Assembly: GCA_040394195.1 (NCBI GenBank)
Contig: JBEBSR010000003.1
Location: 51,461 to 115,460, forward strand
DNA: 64,000 bases
Direction of reading: 5' to 3'
Source: Wohlfahrtiimonas larvae_A
GTDB taxonomy: Bacteria > Pseudomonadota > Gammaproteobacteria > Cardiobacteriales > Wohlfahrtiimonadaceae
The notes beneath the pieces are model-generated. The model ran no database searches and was not told the DNA's origin. It worked only from the letters and a program-made list of their open reading frames with translations. Below are positions 7,741-16,441 of this stretch, in pieces. The translations under genes were made by a program, and so were the position numbers. The stretch's first letter is position 1. Each line of letters starts with the position of its first letter.

Positions 7741-9393
7741 TTACTGACCAGAAGTTTTCTTTTGGCGTTCAACTGCTGCTGCAATGAAGCTCACAAACAA
7801 TGGATGACCATCGCGTGGTGTTGATTTGAATTCAGGATGTGCTTGGCATGCAATGAACCAAGGATGCTCAGGAATTTCAACGATTTCAGCTAATTCTTTA
7901 TCTTTTGACCAAGCTGCAAATTTCAAGCCAGCTTGTTTCAATACATTCAAGTAATCATTATTGAATTCGTAACGATGTCTATGACGTTCGATCACTTCTT
8001 CTTTTTGATAGATTGAGTATGCTTTAGAGTCTTTCTCTAATACACATGTTTGTGCGCCTAAACGCATTGTGCCACCAACATCTGATTTAGCTGTTCTGCG
8101 TTCAGTTTCACCAGCTGCATTTGTGAATTCAGTGATTAAGCCGATTACAGGATGCGGAGTGTCTGAGCGAATTTCTGAGCTGTTTGCATCTGTTAAGCCA
8201 GCAACGTTACGTGCGTATTCAATCACAGCAACTTGCATACCTAAGCAAATACCAAAGTATGGAATTTTGTGTTCGCGTGCATAACGAACAGCATTGATTT
8301 TACCTTCAATACCGCGTTCACCAAAGCCACCAGGTACTAAAACTGCATCAATGTTGTAAAAGTATGGTGATAATTCTTCTTCAGTTTTTGCATTGTCCAA
8401 TGTTTCTGAATCTAAATAGTGAATTTTAACTTTCACTGAATTTTTGATACCAGCATGGAATAGTGCTTCATTCACTGATTTATAAGCATCTGCTAGTTCA
8501 ATATATTTGCCAACCATCAGTACATTCACTTGTGATTGTGGTGTTAAAATTTTCTCAACAACAGCATCCCATTCAGATAAGTCAGCTTCAGGTGCAGATA
8601 ATTTTAAGTAATCTAATGCGATGCGATCTAAGCCTTCTTCATGCAAAATGCGTGGTAAAGCATAGATTGTTTTAGCATCTAAACATTGGATGACAGCTTC
8701 TTTTTGTACGTTAGTAAATAGTGCGATCTTGTTCTTTTCATCATCAGGAATAGCAACTTCAGAGCGACATATTAAGATGTCTGGTTGAATACCAATTGAA
8801 CGCAATTCTTTCACAGAATGTTGTGTTGGTTTTGTTTTCAATTCGCCAGAAGCTTGTAAGTAAGGTAACAATGTCAAATGCATGAACAATGACTGATCAC
8901 GACCCAATTCTGAGCTTAATTGACGAATCGCTTCCAAGAATGGTAATGATTCGATATCACCTACTGTGCCACCGATTTCGATCAATGCAACATCAGCATC
9001 ACCAGCAGCTTGACGAATACAAGTTTTGATTTCATTAGTAATGTGTGGGATTACTTGAACTGTGCCACCTAGGTAATCGCCACGGCGTTCGCGTTGGATA
9101 ACGTTCAAGTAAACACGGCCTGCGCTCACGCTATTTTTGCGTGTTGCAGTCATGCGAATGAAACGTTCATAGTGACCGAGGTCCAAGTCAGTTTCAGCAC
9201 CATCTTCTGTCACATAAACTTCACCATGTTGAAACGGGCTCATTGTGCCTGGATCTACGTTAATGTACGGATCCAATTTCATCATAGTTACTTTAAGTTT
9301 ACGCGATTCTAAAATAGCGCCAAGTGAAGCTGCGGCAATGCCTTTACCCAGTGATGAAACAACACCACCAGTCACAAAGATAAAACGTGTCAT
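7741..9393 (-). CDS. pyrG: CTP synthase
   Basis: CTP synthase makes CTP from UTP, ATP and glutamine in the cytosol. The 550-aa length is standard (E. coli 545 aa). The N-terminal synthetase domain opens with TRFIFVTGGVVSSLGKGI (UTP/ATP site) and continues through DPYINVDPGTMSPFQHGEV. The C-terminal class I glutaminase domain has the nucleophile in GICLGMQ and the His-Glu pair in AHPEFKSTP. AGGA lies eight bases before the ATG. In many gammaproteobacteria pyrG is followed by eno, which is not so here. Confidence 0.98.
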   Translation of the reverse strand: MTRFIFVTGGVVSSLGKGIAAASLGAILESRKLKVTMMKLDPYINVDPGTMSPFQHGEVYVTEDGAETDLDLGHYERFIRMTATRKNSVSAGRVYLNVIQRERRGDYLGGTVQVIPHITNEIKTCIRQAAGDADVALIEIGGTVGDIESLPFLEAIRQLSSELGRDQSLFMHLTLLPYLQASGELKTKPTQHSVKELRSIGIQPDILICRSEVAIPDDEKNKIALFTNVQKEAVIQCLDAKTIYALPRILHEEGLDRIALDYLKLSAPEADLSEWDAVVEKILTPQSQVNVLMVGKYIELADAYKSVNEALFHAGIKNSVKVKIHYLDSETLDNAKTEEELSPYFYNIDAVLVPGGFGERGIEGKINAVRYAREHKIPYFGICLGMQVAVIEYARNVAGLTDANSSEIRSDTPHPVIGLITEFTNAAGETERRTAKSDVGGTMRLGAQTCVLEKDSKAYSIYQKEEVIERHRHRYEFNNDYLNVLKQAGLKFAAWSKDKELAEIVEIPEHPWFIACQAHPEFKSTPRDGHPLFVSFIAAAVERQKKTSGQ

Positions 9394-9668
9394 GAATAAT
9401 TCCTGATTGGGATAAAATGTATATATATCAGGGATTGCATTGTACTATATCGTCCTCGGTTTTGCGATAGAAGATTTCGAGAATTTCCTAAAAGAAAATA
9501 AATTAGACAGGTTTCGATAAAAATTTATGATGAATCTCAATACCAATTAGGCTAAATTCAGTCACTTTTTGCTCTAAATCATGTATAAGATTGCAAAATA
9601 GCAGTAAATGGCACATTTATTATAAAATTACATACATTAATAATTAATATAAAAAACAGGTGCGGGAT
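9394..9668. other. Divergent intergenic region pyrG / aegA
   Basis: 275 bases, very AT-rich, must hold the promoters for pyrG (leftward) and the aegA-hydN-fdhF operon (rightward). I found no convincing FNR half-sites (TTGAT-N4-ATCAA), no clean sigma-54 element and no riboswitch-like structure. Confidence 0.4.
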
Positions 9669-11663
9669 ATGAATCGATTTGTTTTAACTGATCCATTAAG
9701 TTGTATTGGTTGCTTAGCATGCGAAACCGCTTGTGTCTTATCTCACAATGACGAGATTTGGCCAGAAAATAAAGATAATTTTTTACCACGAGTGACATTA
9801 TTAGATAATGGTAATGTGCGTACATCTGTAATGTGCCACCAATGTGATGATGCGCCTTGTGTTGCAGTTTGCCCAACAGATGCACTGATATTTAGAGACG
9901 ATTACGTTAAATTAATTGAAGAGAAATGTATTGGTTGTAAAAATTGCGTGATTGCATGCCCATTTGGTGTGATTTCTGTGATCAATGCACAAACTCAAGA
10001 TGGATTACTAAATTATGAAGCTGTTGCACATAAATGTGATTTATGTGAAGACAGAAATGATGGCCCCGCATGTGTGAATGCTTGTCCAACCAATGCTATT
10101 CAATATTATGATGAAAGCCTAATTCAGCATAATCAGCAACAAAAGCAATTGCGTACAATGCTTGGGAATCATGGATATCAAGCACCACAAAGATCTTCCA
10201 TCCTAGATAACTTAGACAAAATCCCAAGAAAAGATGCAGATAAAATTGCGATTGAAGAACGCAAAACAGGCTTTGATGAAATTTATATTGGTTTTAATCA
10301 ATGCGATATAGAAAAACAAGGTGAACGCTGTATTACTTGTGGCGATCATGCTTATTGTGAATGGACTTGTCCAGTTCATAACCAAATCCCTCATTGGATC
10401 AAATTAGCTAAAGAAGGCAAGATTTTAGAAGCCGTTGAATTGTGTCATCAATACAGTTCATTGCCTGAAGTTTGTGGTCGAGTTTGCCCGCAAGATCGAT
10501 TATGCGAAGGCGCTTGTACTTTGGATCGTCGTGATTTAGGCGCAGTGACAATTGGGAATATTGAAAAATATATTACAGATACTGCGTTTGAAATGGGTTG
10601 GAAGCCTGATTTATCAAACGTTATATCAACAGGAAAACGTGTAGCAATTATTGGTGCAGGCCCTGCAGGTTTAGGCTGTGCGGATGTGCTCACTAAAAAT
10701 GGCATTAAAGTTGTTGTGTTTGATCGCCATCCTGAAATTGGTGGGATGCTTACTTTTGGTATTCCTTCCTTTAAATTGGATAAAAAGATTCTTGTGCATC
10801 GCCGTGAATTATTCACAGAAATGGGCATTGAATTTCATTTAAATACAGAGATTGGCAAAGATATCTCTTTTGATGATCTCATGCGTGATTATGATGCTGT
10901 GTTTGTTGGCGTAGGTGCTTATCAATACACAAGAGCAGGTTTAGATAATGAAAATGCTGATGATGTTTATGATGCATTGCCATTTTTAACTGCGAATACT
11001 AAACATGTGATGGATTTAGCACAGCTTGAAAAAGAGCCTTATGTGAATACAAAAGGTAAAAAAGTTGTGGTTCTCGGTGGTGGTGATACTGCAATGGATT
11101 GCGTTCGTACATCAATTCGCCAAGGTGCAGAAGTTGTGACATGTGCTTATCGCCGTAATGAAGCAAATATGCCTGGTTCTAAAAAAGAAGTGAAAAATGC
11201 GAAAGAAGAGGGTGTTGAATTCTTATTCAACGTTCAACCATTACGTATTGTATTGAATGAAGATGGTAAAGTTTCAGGCATTGAAATGGTGAGAACAGAA
11301 ATGGGTGCACCAGATGCTTCAGGCAGAAGAAAGCCACAGAAAATTGTGGGTTCAGAATTCATCTTAGATGCAGATATTATTCTACAAGCTTTTGGTTTTA
11401 GCTCTCATGCGATGCCTTGGTTAGCGCCTTATCATGTAAATTTAGATAAATGGGGCGGGATTGATGCACCGAGAGGTGAAGAAAAATTCTGCCAAACGAG
11501 CAATGCTAAAATCTTTGCAGGCGGTGATGTTGTGCGCGGTGCTGATCTTGTTGTGACGGCAATGTCAGATGGTAGAAGAGCCGCAGAAGGCATCATTAAA
11601 TATCTAAAAATTCAACCAATTTTCCCGCCACAATTTGTGGCAAGAGAGTTGCGCCATGAATAA
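9669..11663 (+). CDS. aegA: AegA-like fused ferredoxin / glutamate-synthase-small-subunit-like oxidoreductase
   Basis: This is a 664-aa cytosolic flavin and iron-sulfur oxidoreductase. I choose the ATG at 9669 (MNRFVLTDPLS), which matches the start of E. coli AegA; an upstream GTG at 9660 is less likely. Residues about 1-165 form a HycB/HydN-like four-cluster ferredoxin (repeated CxxCxxC with CP). The cysteine-rich GltD/DPYD-type domain (CITCGDHAYCEWTC, CGRVCPQ) follows. An FAD Rossmann fold (AIIGAGPAGLGCADVL) and an NAD(P) fold (VVVLGGGDTAMDC) complete the chain. The family is predicted to pass electrons between NAD(P)H and an iron-sulfur partner; E. coli aegA has been linked to formate-dependent urate breakdown. 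Here it leads an operon with hydN and fdhF, pointing to FdhF as its partner. Confidence 0.92.
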   Translation: MNRFVLTDPLSCIGCLACETACVLSHNDEIWPENKDNFLPRVTLLDNGNVRTSVMCHQCDDAPCVAVCPTDALIFRDDYVKLIEEKCIGCKNCVIACPFGVISVINAQTQDGLLNYEAVAHKCDLCEDRNDGPACVNACPTNAIQYYDESLIQHNQQQKQLRTMLGNHGYQAPQRSSILDNLDKIPRKDADKIAIEERKTGFDEIYIGFNQCDIEKQGERCITCGDHAYCEWTCPVHNQIPHWIKLAKEGKILEAVELCHQYSSLPEVCGRVCPQDRLCEGACTLDRRDLGAVTIGNIEKYITDTAFEMGWKPDLSNVISTGKRVAIIGAGPAGLGCADVLTKNGIKVVVFDRHPEIGGMLTFGIPSFKLDKKILVHRRELFTEMGIEFHLNTEIGKDISFDDLMRDYDAVFVGVGAYQYTRAGLDNENADDVYDALPFLTANTKHVMDLAQLEKEPYVNTKGKKVVVLGGGDTAMDCVRTSIRQGAEVVTCAYRRNEANMPGSKKEVKNAKEEGVEFLFNVQPLRIVLNEDGKVSGIEMVRTEMGAPDASGRRKPQKIVGSEFILDADIILQAFGFSSHAMPWLAPYHVNLDKWGGIDAPRGEEKFCQTSNAKIFAGGDVVRGADLVVTAMSDGRRAAEGIIKYLKIQPIFPPQFVARELRHE

Positions 11664-12159
11664 ATTCATCACAGTGAATGCAGAGCGTTGCATTGGTTGC
11701 AGAACGTGTGAGATTGCCTGCGCTGTTGCTCATTCTGAAATCAAATTGCAAACTTTATTACCCAAAGAAACATTTTCACCACGTTTAAAAGTAGTTCGCG
11801 GTGCAAAAATCACCCTGCCAGTGTTATGTCGCCAATGTGAAAATGCGCCATGCGCTGAGGTGTGCCCAACGTTAGCAATCTCAAGGCAAGATGATGCTGT
11901 GATTGTGGATCAATCATTGTGTATTGGCTGTAAAAACTGTGCCATTGCTTGCCCATTTGGTGCAATGACGGTGATCACGCAAGAAGAAAGCCAAGCATTG
12001 AAATGTGATTTATGCCATGAAGTTGCAACAGGCCCAGCTTGCGTAAGAGTTTGCCCAACGCATGCATTGAGCATCATGGATGCTAAATCAATGGATGAAA
12101 TCATTAAAGAAAAACGAGAAGCAACGGCTGCTAAAAGCTTGGTGAGCTTAACGCAATAA
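11656..12159 (+). CDS. hydN: HydN-like four-cluster ferredoxin
   Basis: This 167-aa iron-sulfur protein probably carries electrons from formate dehydrogenase. The start at 11656 (MNKFITVNAERCIGC) matches E. coli HydN and overlaps the aegA stop by eight bases. Cysteine motifs occur in order: CIGCRTCEIAC, CRQCENAPCAEVCP, CIGCKNCAIACP, then CDLC with CVRVCP, giving ligands for four [4Fe-4S] clusters. It closely resembles the N-terminal domain of the preceding AegA protein, so the two probably arose by duplication. In E. coli HydN is needed for full formate hydrogenlyase activity, but no hydrogenase genes are visible in this window. Confidence 0.93.
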   Translation: MNKFITVNAERCIGCRTCEIACAVAHSEIKLQTLLPKETFSPRLKVVRGAKITLPVLCRQCENAPCAEVCPTLAISRQDDAVIVDQSLCIGCKNCAIACPFGAMTVITQEESQALKCDLCHEVATGPACVRVCPTHALSIMDAKSMDEIIKEKREATAAKSLVSLTQ

Positions 12160-12176
12160 AATTGAGGGAAAATATT

Positions 12177-14321
12177 ATGGAAAAGGTTTTAACGGTATGT
12201 CCTTATTGCGCATCAGGTTGTAAGCTCTACTTGATGGTGGAAGATGGCAAGGTTGTAGGCGCAGAAGGTGCGGATGGCTATACAAACCAAGGCGAATTAT
12301 GCCTCAAAGGCTATTATGGTTGGGATTTCATTAATGATACTAAAATCCTAACGCCACGCTTAACAACGCCCATGATGCGTAAAAATCGCAATGAGCCATT
12401 ACAGCCTGCTTCTTGGGAAGAAGCCATTACGTTTGCTTCTGATAATTTAAAAAGCATTAAAGAAAAACATGGCTCGGATAGTATTTATTTGACAGGTTCA
12501 TCTCGTGGGCCTGGTAATGAAGTGAATTACTTAATGCAGAAATTTGCACGCGCAGTTGTGGGAACCAACAACATAGATTGCTGTGCCCGGGTGTGACATG
12601 CTCCATCTGTTGCAGGTCTGCAACAAACTGTAGGAAACGGTGCAATGAGCAACTCAATCAATGAAATTGAGGATGCAGATTGTATTTTGGTGTTTGGTTA
12701 TAATGCTGCGGATTCTCATCCGATTATTGCGCGTCGTGTAATCAAAGCAAAAGAAAAAGGTGCGAAGATCATTGTGTGTGATCCTCGTTATATTGAAACT
12801 GCACGCATTGCAGATTTATGGTTACCACTGAAAAATGGCACAAATGTTGCATTATTGAATGCATTTGTTCATGTGATCATTGAAGAGAAATTGTATAAAG
12901 CTAATTATGTGAACCAGTTCACAGAAGGCTTTGAAGCCATGAAGCAAACAGTTCAACAATATATGCCAGAATATTCTGAAACCATTATAGGCATTCCTGC
13001 GCAAAAAATTCGAGAGGCTGCACGCATGTATGCAAAATCATCGGGTGCTTTGATTATGTGGGGAATGGGCGTTACACAATGGAATCAAGGTGTGGATGCT
13101 GTTAAAACTTTAGCAAGTTTGGCTTTATTAACGGGAAATCTAGGGCGACCAAATGTTGGGATTTCACCAGTACGTGGACAGAATAACGTACAAGGTGCTT
13201 GCGATATGGGCGCTTTGCCGAATCAATTTCCAGGTTATCAATCTGTGACTGATGAAAAAGTGCGTGAGAAATTTGCGAAAGCTTGGCAAGTGGAATCTTT
13301 ACCCGATAAAGTTGGCGAATTTTTAAGTGAAGTACCGCATTTAGTTGTGCATGAAGATAAAATCAAAGCCTTTTATGTCATGGGTGAAGATCCCATGCAA
13401 ACGGAAGCGGATTTATCTATGGTGCAAGAATCTTTTGAGCAATTAGAATTTGTAATTGTGCAAGATATCTTTATGACTAAAACAGCTTTAATGGCTGATG
13501 TTGTATTTCCTGCAACTTCTTGGGGTGAACACGAAGGTGTTTATACATCAGCGGATCGGGGCTTTCAGCATTTCAATAAAGCAGTAGAGCCGAAAGGTGA
13601 TGTGAAAACGGATTGGCAGATCATTAGTTTAATGTCTACAGCGATGGGCTATCCAATGAATTATGTCAATACGAAGGAAATATGGGATGAAATGAGAGCA
13701 TTGTGCCCATCTTTTTCTGGTGTCACTTATGAAAAATTAGAAGGTTTAGGGCATGTTCAATGGCCTTGTCCTGATGAGAATCATCAAGGTACAGAATGGC
13801 TCTATAAAGATAACCTCTTTTCAACACCATCGAAAAAAGGGCAGTTATATGCGACAGAATGGCGCCCGCCATTAGAAAAGACTGATTATGAATATCCATT
13901 CATATTATCAACGGTGCGTGAAGTTGGGCATTATTCTTGTCGATCAATGACAGGCAATTGTAGTGCATTACAAACTTTGGCTGATGAACCTGGTTTTGTG
14001 CAAATTCACCCTGAGGATGCTTTGAAAATGGGCATTAAAGATCAAGCCTTAGTTTGGATAGAATCTCGTCGTGGTAAAGTAATGACGCGTGCTAATTTCA
14101 ATGAGCGAGTGAATAAAGGTGCGGTTTATATGACGTATCAATGGTGGATTGGCGCATGTAATAAACTCACATTGGATGTGGGCGATCCCATCACCAAAAC
14201 GCCTGAATATAAGCATTGTGCAGTGAAATTGGAAGTGATCGATGATCAAGCTTGGGCAGAAAATTATGTGCAAGAAACGTATATAGAGATTAAGGAATCG
14301 TTGAATCTCTCAGCTTCTTAA
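12177..14321 (+). CDS. fdhF: Formate dehydrogenase H, selenocysteine-containing (in-frame TGA at 12594)
   Basis: Molybdenum (bis-MGD) enzyme that oxidises formate to CO2 in the cytosol. The gene is one reading unit of 714 residues: the TGA at 12594-12596 is codon 140, exactly the selenocysteine position of E. coli FdhF (715 aa). The flanking residues are conserved (NNIDCCARV, Sec, HAPSVAGLQQTVGNG). The N-terminus VCPYCASGCKLYL with a later LCLKGYYGWDF binds one [4Fe-4S] cluster. WGMGVTQ, RGQNNVQGACDMG and STVREVGHYSCRSMTGN are molybdopterin-binding segments. GAGGGAA precedes the ATG at 12177. A SECIS hairpin follows the TGA, so the frame is not broken. Translation requires selA, selB, selC and selD elsewhere in the genome. 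Confidence 0.96.
12608..12625 (+). promoter_or_regulatory. SECIS element for selenocysteine insertion in fdhF
   Basis: Eleven bases after the TGA lies a perfect hairpin: TGTTGCA, loop GGTC, TGCAACA. The loop sequence GGTC and the 11-base distance are the same as in the E. coli fdhF SECIS, which SelB recognises. Unlike E. coli, the U that is bulged there can pair with an A here, giving an uninterrupted 7-bp stem. Confidence 0.88.
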
Positions 14322-14350
14322 CATTCATTTGGTAATGATAGATAAATATT

Positions 14351-14385
14351 GAGTACAATAGGCTTGCTTATTGTACTCTTTGCTT
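14351..14385 (+). terminator. Terminator of the aegA-hydN-fdhF operon
   Basis: Perfect 10-bp arms GAGTACAATA (14351-14360) and TATTGTACTC (14369-14378), extendable by two more pairs, are followed by TTTGCTT. It starts 30 bases after the fdhF stop. The T tract is short, so termination may be incomplete. Confidence 0.7.
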
Positions 14386-14406
14386 ATGATAAAAATGGAT
14401 TTAGCA

Positions 14407-15510
14407 ATGCGCCATAAAATTATTCAAAAAATTGTTAACTTCATGTTACTTATTATCGTTGGTGGCATGTTTGCAGGGTTGTTCACTGCACTTGAAAATA
14501 CAACATTTTTGTTGTGTTTTATTTCCGTGATTTTATTAATATTTTCTTATGCAGTCATTCGTATGAATAGAATTGGCGATACGAAAAAAGGGACAAAAAT
14601 TATTCGTGGGCGAGTTTATGCTGAATATCCATTTTATTCACATTTTGAAAAACTAAAGGTTGTTTATGAATATTATGTTGAATATGCAGAAATAAAATCT
14701 GATCAGAAGAAAGCGGAAAACATCATTGCTTTTAAGGAAGAGCGAATTGCTCGGCAACTTTATATGAGAGATGATTTTGGCAAAATATTACTAGATAGTG
14801 ATGGCATTCGAATAAGAAAGTTTGAAAAAAAAGAGAGGGCAGAGGATGTCAAAATATCTAGTGCCTATTGGCGAGCACAATCATCGGATAATGTCACAGA
14901 TATAGAACATGATGAATTGTTGCATGGTCAACTCATTGTTGCAGTTGGTCAGTTATCCACTAACTATGAAGGCCAACGGATATTAACAAAATTTGAAGAT
15001 CAACCGTACTTTATTGCGTCAACAGGATTGTTTCATACGATATTGAGAAGTTTGCGAATTGTTTACTGTTTTTGGTTATTTTTATTCTTCATGACATTAA
15101 TATCAACCATCTTATATTATATTCCAAATCATAGTTTAACCATTATGGAAGGTTATGTGATTTCAGTTGTTGGTGATTCTTGGCAACAATTATTGAATGC
15201 AACGATTCAACAGCCTAGGGAGGTTGTGATTGCATTTGTGAAATATATACTTGCAAGCCTGCCTTTCATTATATTGATTTTCTTTAAAACGCCCATTTTT
15301 CAGAGAATCATCATGCCAATGATATATGCTAATTTATCGTGGCTTATATTGATGTTATGTGCTTTTGCAGTATTTCATATATTTTTATTAAATATCACAA
15401 TCATGTGGTTAATGCTTGGCATTTTTTACTGTGTATTATTGGTTTATTTCATTGTTTATATCAATTATCTACGAACACAGGAAAGGCAAGATATTAATTC
15501 TATGGAATAG
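14407..15510 (+). CDS. Hypothetical multi-pass membrane protein
   Basis: I do not recognise this family. The ATG at 14407 (MRHKIIQKIVNF) is preferred because it has a GGA seven bases upstream; ATGs at 14386 and 14395 are alternatives. In all cases translation must begin after the fdhF terminator. The 367-aa product has two adjacent membrane helices at residues about 11-50 and then a soluble stretch of about 160 residues rich in Lys, Glu and Arg. At least four further helices fill the last 150 residues. The arrangement suggests an inner-membrane protein with a large cytoplasmic domain between the helices. It lies alone between fdhF and yeeZ; nothing links it to either. Confidence 0.65.
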   Translation: MRHKIIQKIVNFMLLIIVGGMFAGLFTALENTTFLLCFISVILLIFSYAVIRMNRIGDTKKGTKIIRGRVYAEYPFYSHFEKLKVVYEYYVEYAEIKSDQKKAENIIAFKEERIARQLYMRDDFGKILLDSDGIRIRKFEKKERAEDVKISSAYWRAQSSDNVTDIEHDELLHGQLIVAVGQLSTNYEGQRILTKFEDQPYFIASTGLFHTILRSLRIVYCFWLFLFFMTLISTILYYIPNHSLTIMEGYVISVVGDSWQQLLNATIQQPREVVIAFVKYILASLPFIILIFFKTPIFQRIIMPMIYANLSWLILMLCAFAVFHIFLLNITIMWLMLGIFYCVLLVYFIVYINYLRTQERQDINSME

Positions 15511-15548
15511 AATTGCGATATAATCCCTCCATTTGGTTGGATAATAAC

Positions 15549-16370
15549 ATGGAAAAAGTCTCCATCGTTGGCTTGGGCTGGGTTGGTTTGCCATTGGCAG
15601 AGAAGTTGCAAAAAGATGGTTATGATGTTCAAGGCTCAAAAGCATCAACAGAAGGTGTTGAAGAAGCAAAAGCATTGGGTTTGAATTGTCAGTTGTTGAA
15701 CACAACTTTGGATTTATCACTCAGAAACCCAAATATTAAAGCACTATTCAGTTGTGATACTTTGGTGATTACATTGCCACCGAATGGTCATCATGGTTTG
15801 AAAAAATATGCATCCATCGTGGCAGCTTTGGCAAAAACAGCAGAATATTGCGGCGCTAAACGTATTGTGTTCACAAGTTCAATTTCTGTGTATGGCAAGC
15901 AAGCTAATATTGTGACAGAGCAATCTTATTGTGAGCCGATCAATGATTCAGGTGATGCAGTTTTAGCAGCAGAAGAAGCCTTATTGGCAGCGGTTAAAAT
16001 TCCTGTGGCGATTGTGCGTTTAGGTGGATTGTTTGGTGATGATCGCTTGCCACAAAATTGGTTACAAAAGAAAACACATTTTGATTACCCAAATCATAGT
16101 ATTAACATGGTTCATCGAGTGGATGCAGTGAATGCAATTGCAGCGATCATTGCAGGCGATTGGAATGAAAAGCAGATTTATAACGTAGTTGTAGCAATGC
16201 ATCCAACGCGTTATGAATATTATAATAAAGTGGCAGTAGACCATCGTTTACCGTTGCCAATCTTTGATGAAGCTGAATTGGCGCGCCCAACGCGTGCATC
16301 TTACGTAGATGGCAGTAAAATCACTCGTGATTTCCCATTCCAATATCAAGGTTCAATTTACGAAGTTTAA
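15549..16370 (+). CDS. yeeZ: YeeZ-like SDR family NAD(P)-dependent epimerase/dehydratase
   Basis: This 273-aa protein matches E. coli YeeZ in length and layout. The Rossmann nucleotide site VSIVGLGWVGLPLAEKLQ is at the N-terminus, followed by TLVITLPPNG and the FTSSISVYG segment, where Ser-Tyr would be catalytic in SDR enzymes. The C-terminal YVDGSKITRDFPFQYQ also matches. I choose the ATG at 15549; a longer frame from 15513 lacks a ribosome-binding site. The substrate of YeeZ is not established. The gene is transcribed alone and ends at a terminator shared with the convergent sulfhydrylase-like gene. Confidence 0.88.
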   Translation: MEKVSIVGLGWVGLPLAEKLQKDGYDVQGSKASTEGVEEAKALGLNCQLLNTTLDLSLRNPNIKALFSCDTLVITLPPNGHHGLKKYASIVAALAKTAEYCGAKRIVFTSSISVYGKQANIVTEQSYCEPINDSGDAVLAAEEALLAAVKIPVAIVRLGGLFGDDRLPQNWLQKKTHFDYPNHSINMVHRVDAVNAIAAIIAGDWNEKQIYNVVVAMHPTRYEYYNKVAVDHRLPLPIFDEAELARPTRASYVDGSKITRDFPFQYQGSIYEV

Positions 16371-16390
16371 TTAAATTGGATGCTGAATAA

Positions 16391-16418
16391 AATAATCCTC
16401 GCACTGGCGAGGATTATT
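16391..16418. terminator. Bidirectional terminator between yeeZ and the sulfhydrylase-like gene
   Basis: A 12-bp perfect stem AATAATCCTCGC/GCGAGGATTATT with a four-base loop ACTG lies between two convergent genes. A/T-rich flanks on both sides allow it to act in either direction. Confidence 0.75.
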
Positions 16419-16441
16419 CGTATTGATCTCATCAAAAATGG

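Noticed and set aside
9609..9624. Possible sigma-54 promoter (TGGCAC) before aegA
   Set aside because: The -24 half is good but the -12 half reads TTATA in place of TTGCA, lacking the nearly invariant GC. I could not support it.
12162..12657. Reading fdhF as two truncated genes or a pseudogene, with a separate start near 12645
   Set aside because: The intervening TGA is at the conserved selenocysteine codon, the SECIS hairpin overlaps the supposed gap, and the translation across it is fully conserved.
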